From the NCBI GenBank assembly GCA_934463345.1, contig CAKSJL010000093.1, positions 1 to 5,995 on the forward strand: DNA of 5,995 nucleotides. Direction: 5' to 3'. The first letter of the stretch is position 1, and each line of letters starts with the position of its first letter. Of this stretch, positions 1-5,712 are shown one piece after another. The notes below the pieces were generated by a model. The model did not search any database. It worked only from the letters and a program-made list of their open reading frames with translations, and was not told where the DNA came from. Both the position numbers and the translations under genes were made by a program. The stretch comes from an uncultured Oscillospiraceae bacterium. GTDB lineage: Bacteria > Bacillota > Clostridia > Oscillospirales > Ruminococcaceae.

Positions 1-1
1 C

Positions 2-433
2 AGCGGCGGACCAAAGAAGCTTACAACACAGAGAGATATCTATGAAAACAATGCCAATATGGCAGGCAGAAGGCTCAGAGCAAGAATTCTCGCAGTCCTT
101 CCTCCCGATCTGGTCGAAGCAGCAGTTGCGGAATGTAAAAAAACTCTTGCCGGAAACAACGATACCCCGATTACTGACCGTATCAGGAAAATGGCGGTCG
201 CATTTGAAAAATTCGGCATAAAGCCTGCCGTTATTGAAAAGCGTCTGGGCAGAGCGCTCGACACAATGACCGTAGAGGAAATAAGCGAATATGTGGGAAT
301 TTACAACAGTCTCAGGGATGGAAATACGGCTGTTTCCGACTGGTTCGACGTAAAGCTTAATTCGGACAGAGCGCAGAAGCTTACTGATGAACTTCTCGCT
401 GATGAAAAAGCAGGAGAACAGGATGTACAGTAA
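2..433 (+). CDS. Phage recombinase-like protein, C-terminal part (cut by left edge)
   Basis: The frame is open from the first bases to the TAG stop at 431-433, so the window holds the last 143 residues of a longer protein; the internal ATG at 59 is not a credible start because the frame continues upstream without a stop. Visible pieces are a basic stretch (MAGRRLRARI) followed by a helical segment ending in AECKKTLAG, then a compact helical tail with ITDRIRKM, FEKFGIKPAVIEKRLGR and a VGIYNSLRDG...DWFDV ending. From memory, tails of this kind (a 'FGI...I..RLG...L..IY.S..DG.....DWF' pattern) occur at the C-terminus of phage single-strand-annealing or RecT-like recombination proteins. The ssb gene starting inside its last codons supports a recombination role. 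The catalytic or annealing core lies outside the window, so the family cannot be confirmed. A generic phage DNA-binding protein is the alternative. Confidence 0.7.
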   Translation, partial: SGGPKKLTTQRDIYENNANMAGRRLRARILAVLPPDLVEAAVAECKKTLAGNNDTPITDRIRKMAVAFEKFGIKPAVIEKRLGRALDTMTVEEISEYVGIYNSLRDGNTAVSDWFDVKLNSDRAQKLTDELLADEKAGEQDVQ

Positions 434-800
434 ATTACAGGACGGCAGCTTCATAGTCTGCGGATATGTTGCAAGGGATGCGGAACTTAAAACGGTCGGC
501 GAAAAGAAATCCAGCCTTTGCCGCTGGAGTGTAAAAGCCGGTGAAAAGAACATCTGGGTAAACTGTCAGGCGTGGCATGAAACAGCAAGATGTGCAGCCG
601 CAATCAGCAAGGGCGATACAGTGCTTTGTGTGGGACGGCTTGAAAAGCATACCGGCAGCGACGGAAAGGAATACAAAAACCTTGTGTGCGAGTTCGTTTC
701 AGTTATGAAGGCTCAGCAGAAGGTTCAGGACGTTGTGCTTCCCTGTGAAGGCGAACTTGAAGAGTACGAAGAGATCCTCGGCGGCGAGACGCCGTTCTGA
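423..800 (+). CDS. ssb: Single-stranded DNA-binding protein (phage type)
   Basis: A 125-residue SSB that would coat single-stranded DNA during phage replication and recombination and recruit partner proteins. An OB-fold-like part covers about residues 4-95, with the SSB-like segment WVNCQAWHETA (45-55) carrying two tryptophans suited to base stacking, then the KGDTVLCVGRLEKH strand (63-76). The C-terminus is acidic (ELEEYEEILGG) and ends in ETPF, a close variant of the D-I-P-F tip that bacterial SSBs use to bind partners. The protein is shorter than a typical chromosomal SSB (about 140-180 residues) because the flexible linker is nearly absent, which is common in phages. I chose the ATG at 423 over an in-frame ATG at 387 because AGGAG at 412-416 sits six bases upstream and the protein then begins directly at the OB fold. 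It overlaps the upstream gene by 11 bases, indicating translational coupling. Confidence 0.88.
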   Translation: MYSKLQDGSFIVCGYVARDAELKTVGEKKSSLCRWSVKAGEKNIWVNCQAWHETARCAAAISKGDTVLCVGRLEKHTGSDGKEYKNLVCEFVSVMKAQQKVQDVVLPCEGELEEYEEILGGETPF

Positions 801-895
801 GCAGTTCTTACATTTCGGTTACAGATTCCGCTTAATTGCACATTGTTATGCAAAACAGGCAGCGGAAATACTTATTGGTGAGGAGGTGTAAGAGT
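801..895 (+). other. Leader/intergenic gap before the DUF927 gene
   Basis: This is the only sizeable same-strand gap in the left gene block. It holds a short inverted repeat, TTGCA (836-840) and TGCAA (849-853), separated by eight bases. Its right end is a very strong ribosome binding site (TGAGGAGGTG, 879-888) for the next gene. I see no convincing -35/-10 pair and no T-tract terminator, so readthrough from ssb is the simplest interpretation. Confidence 0.4.
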
Positions 896-2980
896 ATGCT
901 TATTCTTACTGAAACGGAAGCGCTCAGCGTCAGCTTCAGCGACAAATACGCTCTTATGCAGAAGCTTATGGACATAGCCTTCAACAGTAATTCACAGAAA
1001 AATCTTTCAGCGAATCTTACAACGCTCAGGAACGCAGCAGTGCAGCTGGGAGAAAAGGAACAGTTTGATTCAGTGCTTGAAATCATAAACAAAAGCCTGA
1101 GTTCTGATTATCATTTTCAGGAAACCGGACTTACAATGCGTTATACCTATACTCTTGACGACTTTGCCAGCAGCGAAGAGCCTTATCGTGAGGTATATCT
1201 GCAGCCGAGCCAGTTCATGCGTGAAAGAGCGCTTGAAGCCATGGCGGCAGAAGCGTCGGCAACCGGATTTAAAGGTTTCAAGAAAATTTATGGCGCATTT
1301 GTCCGCTCACTGCGCAGCGTGAATGAAAACAACGGCGCAGGCGAAATAAACCCGACCGATTTTCCGGAGCAGCCTATGGAACTTGACGCAGGAGAATGGC
1401 ACTGCGATTACAGCGGTGTCAGGCGTGTCAAGGCGTATTCAGACGATATTGCATGTCTCCATCCTATAATGCCGGTGGAACGTCTTGTCAATATTGATAC
1501 CGGTGAAGAAAAGCTGAAAATAGCCTATTATAAAGGAAGGTACTGGCGTGAGATCATCGTCGGAAAGAACGAGCTTTTCGATTCGTCAAAGATAATAAAG
1601 CTTGCCGCTGTGGGCGTGTCCGTCACATCTCAGACAGCCAGATTTCTGTCCGAGTATCTGTGCACGATCGAAGCGCTCAACTATGACAGGCTTCCGGAAA
1701 GCGAAAGCGTATCCCGTCTTGGCTACATAGGCAGCGGCGAGAATTTTTCTCCCTATGTTGATGGTGTGATCTTTGACGGCGATGCAAACTACGGAACTAT
1801 ATATAATGCCGTCACGCAGAAGGGCAGCTTTGAAAAATGGCTTGAAACTGCTCTTGAATGCCGGCGCAGGAGCATTACTGCTCAGATAATGCTTGCGGCT
1901 TCGTTTGCGAGCATTCTGATTGACAAAATCGGAGGGCTGTGTTTTTTCGTTCATCTGTGGGGTGTTGAATCCGGAACGGGAAAAACTGTGGCGCTTATGC
2001 TTGCAGCGAGTGTCTGGGGCGATCCTGAGATCGGAAAGTACATACAGACTTTCAATGCGACTCAGGTAGGGCATGAGAAAACAGCCGCATTCCTGAACAA
2101 TCTGCCGATGTGCATTGATGAACTTCAGCTTTCAAAGGACAGCCACGGGAAAAGCAAATTCGATGTATATCAGCTTTCACAGGGCGTAGGACGAACAAGG
2201 GGTACAAAGTCCGGAGGGATCGACGCAACTCCTAAATGGTCGCTGTGCATACTCACGACCGGCGAATCTCCTATCACGTCTGAAAGCTCCGGCGCAGGCG
2301 CTGTGAATCGTGTTATCGACATTGAGTGCCGGGCTAAGGAGGCGGTTATAAGCGACGGTCTGGGAGTGTCGCAGATTATCAAGCAGAATTACGGACATGC
2401 CGGGAAAGTGTTTGTGGATGCGCTGACAGAAGAAGCGGTTGAGGAAGCAAAGAAAATTTATGCAAAAACATTCAAGGAGCTGTCCTCCGGAAGCACAACC
2501 GAAAAACAGGCTATGGCAGCGGCTATGCTCCTTACGGCGGACGAGCTTGCAGACCGATTTGTTTTTAAAACCGGAAATCATCTTACAGTTTCACAGATAT
2601 CCGAGTTTCTGAAATCAAAGGCATCTGTCTCTGCCGGGGAACGTGGTTACAGTTATATGTGCAGCTGGGTCGCTATGAACTCAAACAGATTCAGGGCGGA
2701 CAACGAAAATTCAGACATTTACGGCGTTATCAGCGAGGACGGAGAATATGCATATATCAATGCCGCAGTTTTCAGAAAGGCTGCCAGAGATGCAGGCTTT
2801 GACGACAGAGCGCTCCTGTCCTGGCTTAAAACCAATAGTCTGATACTTACAAGGGGGCGCAATATGACCAGAGGGAAGCGTATTAATAAGGTAAACGTAG
2901 AGTGTGTTGTGATGAAACTTCCATCTGAAAATGGAGAGGTTAAATTTGATAATATTGATGATTTTGAGGATTTGCTTTAA
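896..2980 (+). CDS. DUF927 domain P-loop ATPase, probable phage replication helicase
   Basis: A 694-residue protein of the DUF927 family, often found in phage replication modules and thought to act as a helicase-like ATPase. Residues 1-165 are mostly helical and not recognised. The DUF927 region begins near GEWHCD (166-171), continues through the PIMPVERLVNIDTGEEKL segment and LGYIGSG (from 275), and leads to a Walker A motif GVESGTGKT (356-364), Walker B MCIDEL with D408/E409, a sensor-like strand CILTTGES (451-458) and a probable arginine finger in GAVNRVID (R472). The last 130 or so residues look like a winged-helix-type tail. No zinc finger, TOPRIM or AEP primase motif is visible, so priming would need another protein. 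The start at 896 is preferred over the in-frame ATG at 836 because AGGAGG (881-886) lies nine bases upstream. Its stop forms TAATG with a possible 42-codon ORF. Confidence 0.85.
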   Translation: MLILTETEALSVSFSDKYALMQKLMDIAFNSNSQKNLSANLTTLRNAAVQLGEKEQFDSVLEIINKSLSSDYHFQETGLTMRYTYTLDDFASSEEPYREVYLQPSQFMRERALEAMAAEASATGFKGFKKIYGAFVRSLRSVNENNGAGEINPTDFPEQPMELDAGEWHCDYSGVRRVKAYSDDIACLHPIMPVERLVNIDTGEEKLKIAYYKGRYWREIIVGKNELFDSSKIIKLAAVGVSVTSQTARFLSEYLCTIEALNYDRLPESESVSRLGYIGSGENFSPYVDGVIFDGDANYGTIYNAVTQKGSFEKWLETALECRRRSITAQIMLAASFASILIDKIGGLCFFVHLWGVESGTGKTVALMLAASVWGDPEIGKYIQTFNATQVGHEKTAAFLNNLPMCIDELQLSKDSHGKSKFDVYQLSQGVGRTRGTKSGGIDATPKWSLCILTTGESPITSESSGAGAVNRVIDIECRAKEAVISDGLGVSQIIKQNYGHAGKVFVDALTEEAVEEAKKIYAKTFKELSSGSTTEKQAMAAAMLLTADELADRFVFKTGNHLTVSQISEFLKSKASVSAGERGYSYMCSWVAMNSNRFRADNENSDIYGVISEDGEYAYINAAVFRKAARDAGFDDRALLSWLKTNSLILTRGRNMTRGKRINKVNVECVVMKLPSENGEVKFDNIDDFEDLL

Positions 2981-3108
2981 TGAGGGACGATGCGAGGGAC
3001 AGAATGAGGGACTTAAAAAGGCTGATAAACGGCGTAAATACGGCGTGTGGGACTGTGGGACGTTTTCCCCGCATATATAAGAACTTTTTTGAAATTATCT
3101 TTGTGTGA
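2980..3108 (+). CDS. Possible 42-residue ORF overlapping the repeat array
   Basis: An ATG overlaps the stop of the DUF927 gene by one base (TAATG), with GAGGA at 2966-2970 nine bases upstream, so reinitiation is possible. The predicted peptide begins MRDDARDRMRDLKRL, in which Arg-Asp recurs every four residues because the DNA repeats with a 12-base period, then reads CGTVGRFPR and ends in a hydrophobic FFEIIFV. I do not recognise a family. The reading frame coincides with direct repeats that also occur outside it, so it may be an accident of a DNA element rather than a gene. Confidence 0.22.
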   Translation: MRDDARDRMRDLKRLINGVNTACGTVGRFPRIYKNFFEIIFV

Positions 3109-3160
3109 ATAAAAAAATCCCCTTTATGAGTAAACGTGCGATTTTGTCCCACAGTCCCAC
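3047..3160. repeat. Perfect 15-bp inverted repeat flanking the AT-rich core
   Basis: The left arm GTGGGACTGTGGGAC (3047-3061) is exactly complementary to the right arm GTCCCACAGTCCCAC (3146-3160), with 84 bases between. Each arm is itself two GTGGGAC heptamers separated by one base. A dimeric protein binding each arm would face inwards across the AT-rich segment. In RNA the arms could also pair as a long-range stem. Confidence 0.75.
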
Positions 3161-3199
3161 GACAGCTTATAAACCTATAAAATTACGGCGTTTGCTGCG

Positions 3200-3215
3200 T
3201 GGGACGATTGTCCCA
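3200..3215. repeat. Short palindrome TGGGAC-GATT-GTCCCA
   Basis: Two heptamer cores in opposite orientation form a 6-bp perfect inverted repeat with a 4-base centre, shaped like a site for a symmetric dimer. It belongs to the array described for 2982-3235 but has a different arm geometry from the tandem doublets. Confidence 0.6.
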
Positions 3216-3248
3216 TACTGTTCCACATGTCCCGCAGGGATCTGCTAT

Positions 3249-3278
3249 AAAAAAACAGACTGCATAATGCAATCTGTT
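3249..3278 (-). terminator. Rho-independent terminator of the toxin-antitoxin operon
   Basis: Read on the minus strand, AACAGATTGCA (3278-3268) pairs with TGCAGTCTGTT (3264-3254): an 11-bp stem with one G-U pair and a 3-base loop. Seven T residues (complement of A3249-A3255, two of them within the stem base) follow directly. The stem begins five bases beyond the toxin stop codon. On the plus strand a run of six T (3286-3291) follows at a distance of seven bases, so weak termination of rightward transcripts is possible too. Confidence 0.82.
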
Positions 3279-3282
3279 AAGG

Positions 3283-3561
3283 TTATTTTTTGAAAAGTTC
3301 ACTGTGACTTCCTGTTCTGGAAAGAGTAAGGACAAGTACATCATTTTCCTTTTTGTAGATCAGCAGCCAGTCAGGAAGAATATGACATTCACGATAGCCG
3401 CTGTAACTCCCTTTAAGAGGATGATCACAGTATTTTTCAGGAAGCGGTATTTCCTCTGCGAGCTGTGTTACAACAAATTCAAGAAGCTTCGTGTCATATC
3501 CCTGCTTCTGAATTCTCTTGTAATCCTTTTTAAAAGCCTTGTGATACTTAATCTTCAGCAT
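3283..3561 (-). CDS. yafQ: YafQ-family toxin, mRNA interferase (RelE superfamily)
   Basis: A 92-residue endoribonuclease toxin. E. coli YafQ associates with ribosomes and cleaves translated mRNA, stopping growth until antitoxin is restored. The length and residues match that family closely: D46-H47 in DHPLKG, GYRECHI with H60, PDWLLIY with D64-W65, and SRTGSHSELF with H86 and F90. These correspond to E. coli YafQ His50, His63, Asp67, Trp68, His87 and Phe91, so the active site appears complete. The start has GGAGG six bases upstream and lies inside the antitoxin gene (14-base overlap), the usual coupled antitoxin-then-toxin order. It runs against all neighbouring genes and is followed at once by its own terminator. 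The gene appears intact rather than decayed. Confidence 0.93.
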   Translation of the reverse strand: MLKIKYHKAFKKDYKRIQKQGYDTKLLEFVVTQLAEEIPLPEKYCDHPLKGSYSGYRECHILPDWLLIYKKENDVLVLTLSRTGSHSELFKK

Positions 3562-3757
3562 TGAGGTCCTCCATTAGTTCCTTCACAGAAGAAAAAGGTC
3601 CTTTCAGGTTTACCCCGTTTTCCACATCTTCAATTACCGAAAGTGTCCGGGCGTTAAGCTCATTATTGTAGCAGCCCCGAATAAACAGAAGCAGTCCCTG
3701 CATCTGTGTTTCATTCATTGCATCAATTTCGTGAAGAAGCATTTCCTTTGTACTCAT
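3548..3757 (-). CDS. Antitoxin of the YafQ-type pair (RelB/DinJ-like role)
   Basis: A 69-residue acidic protein that should bind and neutralise the toxin encoded just downstream and probably represses its own promoter. The C-terminal part, GPFSSVKELMEDL (53-65), matches the toxin-wrapping end common in RelB/DinJ-type antitoxins. The N-terminal part, with KEMLLHEIDAMNETQMQGLL and FIRG, looks wholly helical and lacks the short beta strand and basic pattern of the ribbon-helix-helix fold in E. coli DinJ, so the DNA-binding mode is uncertain. The start at 3757 is chosen over an in-frame ATG at 3787 because AAAGGAGG lies seven bases upstream, whereas the earlier ATG lies within the leader and has no such site. 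An extended -10 promoter precedes it. Confidence 0.85.
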   Translation of the reverse strand: MSTKEMLLHEIDAMNETQMQGLLLFIRGCYNNELNARTLSVIEDVENGVNLKGPFSSVKELMEDLNAED

Positions 3758-3844
3758 AATGATTCCTCCTTTATGGAAAAAACGCATTGTTCTCTGTTAT
3801 CAGTATATCATAAATTTTAAAAAAGTCAATAGAAAGGAGCTTTT
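3758..3844. promoter_or_regulatory. Divergent intergenic region between antitoxin and helicase genes
   Basis: An 87-base AT-rich spacer that carries the leftward promoter described for 3802-3829 and ends with the helicase ribosome binding site (AAGGAG, 3834-3839, five bases before ATG). For rightward transcription I find only a weak pair, TTGTTC (3787-3792) and TAAATT (3811-3816), spaced 18 bases. The helicase operon may depend on readthrough or on a phage-controlled promoter. Confidence 0.45.
3802..3829 (-). promoter_or_regulatory. Sigma-A promoter of the toxin-antitoxin operon
   Basis: On the minus strand, TTGACT (3829-3824) and TATACT (3807-3802) are separated by 16 bases, and a TG one base before the -10 box makes it an extended -10 element. 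Both hexamers are one base from consensus. An imperfect palindrome, TTATCAGTATATCATAA (3797-3813), covers the -10 box and could be an autoregulatory operator, but it matches only in its outer bases. Confidence 0.8.
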
Positions 3845-5350
3845 ATGAAGCTAAGAAATTACCAGCAGGAATGCATAGACATTCTTGATAAAAAAGGTAA
3901 AGGAAGTTACCTTGTACAAATGGCTACCGGGTTAGGAAAGACAGTTACCTTTGCCAATATAAAGCGTCATGGGCGTATGCTTATCCTGTCGCATCGTGAA
4001 GAGCTTGTAAGACAGCCGCTCAAGTACTTTGAATGCAGTACCGGTATTGAAATGGCTGCACATCGTTCTCAGGGAGAGGAGGTCGTTTCCGCAAGCGTTC
4101 AGAGCATTGTGCACAGGCTCGACAGGTTTTCTCCCTGCGACTTTGATACGGTTATTGTTGATGAAGCTCATCACAGCGCCGCCGGGACTTACAAAAAGGT
4201 TTTAAAGCATTTCAGTCCACGTCAGCTTATAGGATTTACGGCAACGCCTAACAGAGCTGACAAGGCGAGACTTGATGATATATACCAGGAAATAGTCTTT
4301 AAACGTGACCTGAAATGGGGTATCTCAAATGGATATCTCTGTAATATAGACTGCAAACGCATTGATATAGGCTATGACCTTTCAGCAGTGCATACAAGGG
4401 GCGGAGATTATGCTCCGGGAGAACTTGACGAAGCTATGGACGGTACTGAGGACGCTGTTGCAGAGGCGTACAAAACCATGGCAAACGGCGCAACGCTGAT
4501 ATTTGCGGCAAGTGTAAACCATGCTGAAAGGATATCTGAAAGAATACCGGAATCCGTTGTCATAACCGGCAAAACCAGAAATCGTGAGGATATTATAAAG
4601 GCGTTCACTGAAAGAAGGATCCCCTGCCTTATCAACTGCATGGTGTTTACCGAAGGCACTGACATTCCGCTTGTTGAAACGGTCATTATAGCACGTCCTA
4701 CCCAGTCGGACAGCCTTTACACTCAGATGGTCGGACGTGGTCTGAGACTGCATCCGGAGAAGGAAAAACTGACGCTTATAGACTGTGTCGGAATAACCGG
4801 CAGAAGATCTCTCTGCACTGCGCCGTCTCTTCTTGGCATTGATATCAGCGGACTTCCGAAGAAGAAACAGGAAACGCTTGAGGGAGATCTGTTTGAACTG
4901 CCGGAGAAAATTGAGCGTGCTGCGGACAACCCGTCAAGCTGGATCAGGAACATTGAGACTGTTGATCTCTGGGCGCAGGAGCAGCAGTATAACCTGCACG
5001 ATATAAACTTTTTCCAGATGCCGGACGGAAGTCTTGTATGCAGCCTGCCTGACAGAAAAAGACTTGCAATACCATGTCCGGATGAACTGGGGAATGTAGT
5101 TTACAACGGAGAGTACACTGATTTGCAGAGCGCTGTTGACGAGGTATATGCCGAGCTGAACGGAAACTATTCCGAAAGCGAGTATATCTGGAATCTGGAG
5201 AAGGCAAAGCGTTGGGGAAAATATCCGGCATCCGAAGCGCAGATAAAGCTCATAAAGCGCAAATGCAAAAATGAAGAAATTGAGTACGACAGTCTGACAA
5301 AGCTTCAGGCATCACAGATATTGAACAGAGTTATGGGGGCAGATAAATGA
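3845..5350 (+). CDS. DEAH-box superfamily II helicase (phage type)
   Basis: A 501-residue ATP-dependent nucleic acid helicase or translocase with a complete set of SF2 motifs: RNYQQECI (4-11), Walker A MATGLGKT (26-33), motif Ia LSHREELVRQ (48-57), DEAH (106-109), motif III FTATP (131-135), motif V VFTEGTDIP (267-275) and motif VI QMVGRGLR (294-301). Two RecA-like lobes therefore occupy about residues 1-320. The remaining 180 residues are a family-specific tail with WGKYPASEAQIKLIKRKC, which looks like a small helical domain. It resembles the RAD3/SSL2-like helicases of phage replication modules, which commonly sit next to a VRR-NUC gene as here. It could act in origin melting, replication fork or recombination processing; the exact substrate cannot be told. 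The ATG at 3845 has AAGGAG five bases upstream. The stop overlaps the next start as ATGA. Confidence 0.92.
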   Translation: MKLRNYQQECIDILDKKGKGSYLVQMATGLGKTVTFANIKRHGRMLILSHREELVRQPLKYFECSTGIEMAAHRSQGEEVVSASVQSIVHRLDRFSPCDFDTVIVDEAHHSAAGTYKKVLKHFSPRQLIGFTATPNRADKARLDDIYQEIVFKRDLKWGISNGYLCNIDCKRIDIGYDLSAVHTRGGDYAPGELDEAMDGTEDAVAEAYKTMANGATLIFAASVNHAERISERIPESVVITGKTRNREDIIKAFTERRIPCLINCMVFTEGTDIPLVETVIIARPTQSDSLYTQMVGRGLRLHPEKEKLTLIDCVGITGRRSLCTAPSLLGIDISGLPKKKQETLEGDLFELPEKIERAADNPSSWIRNIETVDLWAQEQQYNLHDINFFQMPDGSLVCSLPDRKRLAIPCPDELGNVVYNGEYTDLQSAVDEVYAELNGNYSESEYIWNLEKAKRWGKYPASEAQIKLIKRKCKNEEIEYDSLTKLQASQILNRVMGADK

Positions 5351-5712
5351 CAGAAGCAAAGCATCAGCAGTATGTGATCAAATGGTCGCAGCAGCCGCAT
5401 ATACGACACAGATTTCCGGAACTGAAGCTCCTTTATCACATACCCAACGAGAGGAAATGTACGCCGGTCCAGGGGAAGCAGCTTAAACTTCAGGGAGTGC
5501 GTTCAGGAGTTCCGGATCTGCATCTGCCGGTTGCAAGAAATGGTTTTCACAGTCTTTACATAGAGATGAAAGCGGAAAATGGGCGCCCGTCTGACGCTCA
5601 GAAATGGTGGCTTGAAGAGCTTGAAAAGCAAGGCTGTCAGTGTGCTGTATGCTACGGCTGGGAGGAAGCTGTCAGAGTACTGGAGGAATATCTGTGCGAA
5701 CGGACGAAATAG
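5347..5712 (+). CDS. VRR-NUC domain nuclease
   Basis: A 121-residue protein made of a single VRR-NUC domain, a PD-(D/E)XK-type nuclease fold found alone in phages and fused in eukaryotic FAN1. Visible motifs are HIPNER (31-36), GVRSGVPDL with catalytic-type D57, and YIEMKAENGRPS with E73 and K75, giving the D...ExK metal-binding core. The tail (WWLEELEKQGCQCAVCYGWEEAVRVLEEYL) matches the usual end of the fold. Stand-alone versions are expected to cut branched or flap DNA, possibly as a Holliday-junction-resolving enzyme. That is known family behaviour rather than something shown here. The ATGA overlap with the helicase gene implies coupled expression and probable joint action. Confidence 0.9.
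   Translation: MTEAKHQQYVIKWSQQPHIRHRFPELKLLYHIPNERKCTPVQGKQLKLQGVRSGVPDLHLPVARNGFHSLYIEMKAENGRPSDAQKWWLEELEKQGCQCAVCYGWEEAVRVLEEYLCERTK

Larger units (their letters stand above)
2982..3235. repeat. Heptamer (GNGGGAC) iteron-like array, candidate replication origin
   Basis: Eleven copies or near-copies of G-N-GGGAC lie in 254 bases. Forward copies are GAGGGAC at 2982, 2994 and 3006 (exact 12-base spacing), GTGGGAC at 3047 and 3055 (8-base spacing) and GTGGGAC at 3199. Reverse copies are GTCCCAC at 3146 and 3154 (8-base spacing), GTCCCAT at 3210, GTTCCAC at 3220 and GTCCCGC at 3229. The doublets at 3047-3061 and 3146-3160 form a perfect 15-base inverted repeat. They flank an AT-rich core (3072-3117 has only 8 G/C in 46 bases). 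A second heptamer, ACGGCGT, occurs at 3029, 3040 and 3185. Iterons beside an easily melted stretch, immediately after a replication ATPase gene, are typical of phage and plasmid origins; the origin role is inferred. Binding sites for a regulator are the alternative. Confidence 0.6.

Noticed and set aside
782..794. Hairpin CGGCG-AGA-CGCCG at the end of ssb considered as a terminator
   Set aside because: The stem is only five base pairs, lies within coding sequence and is not followed by a T-tract, so transcription probably continues into the next gene.
836..895. Upstream extension of the DUF927 protein by 20 residues
   Set aside because: The extra residues have no upstream ribosome binding site, whereas a strong AGGAGG is placed correctly for the start at 896.
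1586..2074. 162-codon minus-strand ORF
   Set aside because: It lies antisense within the clear DUF927 coding region covering the Walker A motif, and has no recognisable content; it is a shadow frame.
2982..3235. Heptamer array considered as a CRISPR array
   Set aside because: The repeated unit is only seven bases, occurs in both orientations and has irregular spacing, unlike CRISPR repeats and spacers; no cas genes are present.
3105..3293. 62-codon plus-strand ORF beginning with GTG, containing four cysteines
   Set aside because: It has no ribosome binding site, spans the reverse heptamers and the TA terminator hairpin, and ends inside the last codons of the toxin gene; it looks like open frame by chance.
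3304..3564. 86-codon plus-strand ORF over the toxin gene
   Set aside because: The minus strand encodes the full YafQ active-site set with a good ribosome binding site; the plus frame has neither.
4382..4753. 123-codon minus-strand ORF antisense to the helicase
   Set aside because: The plus strand encodes intact helicase motifs V and VI here; the antisense frame shows no family features.
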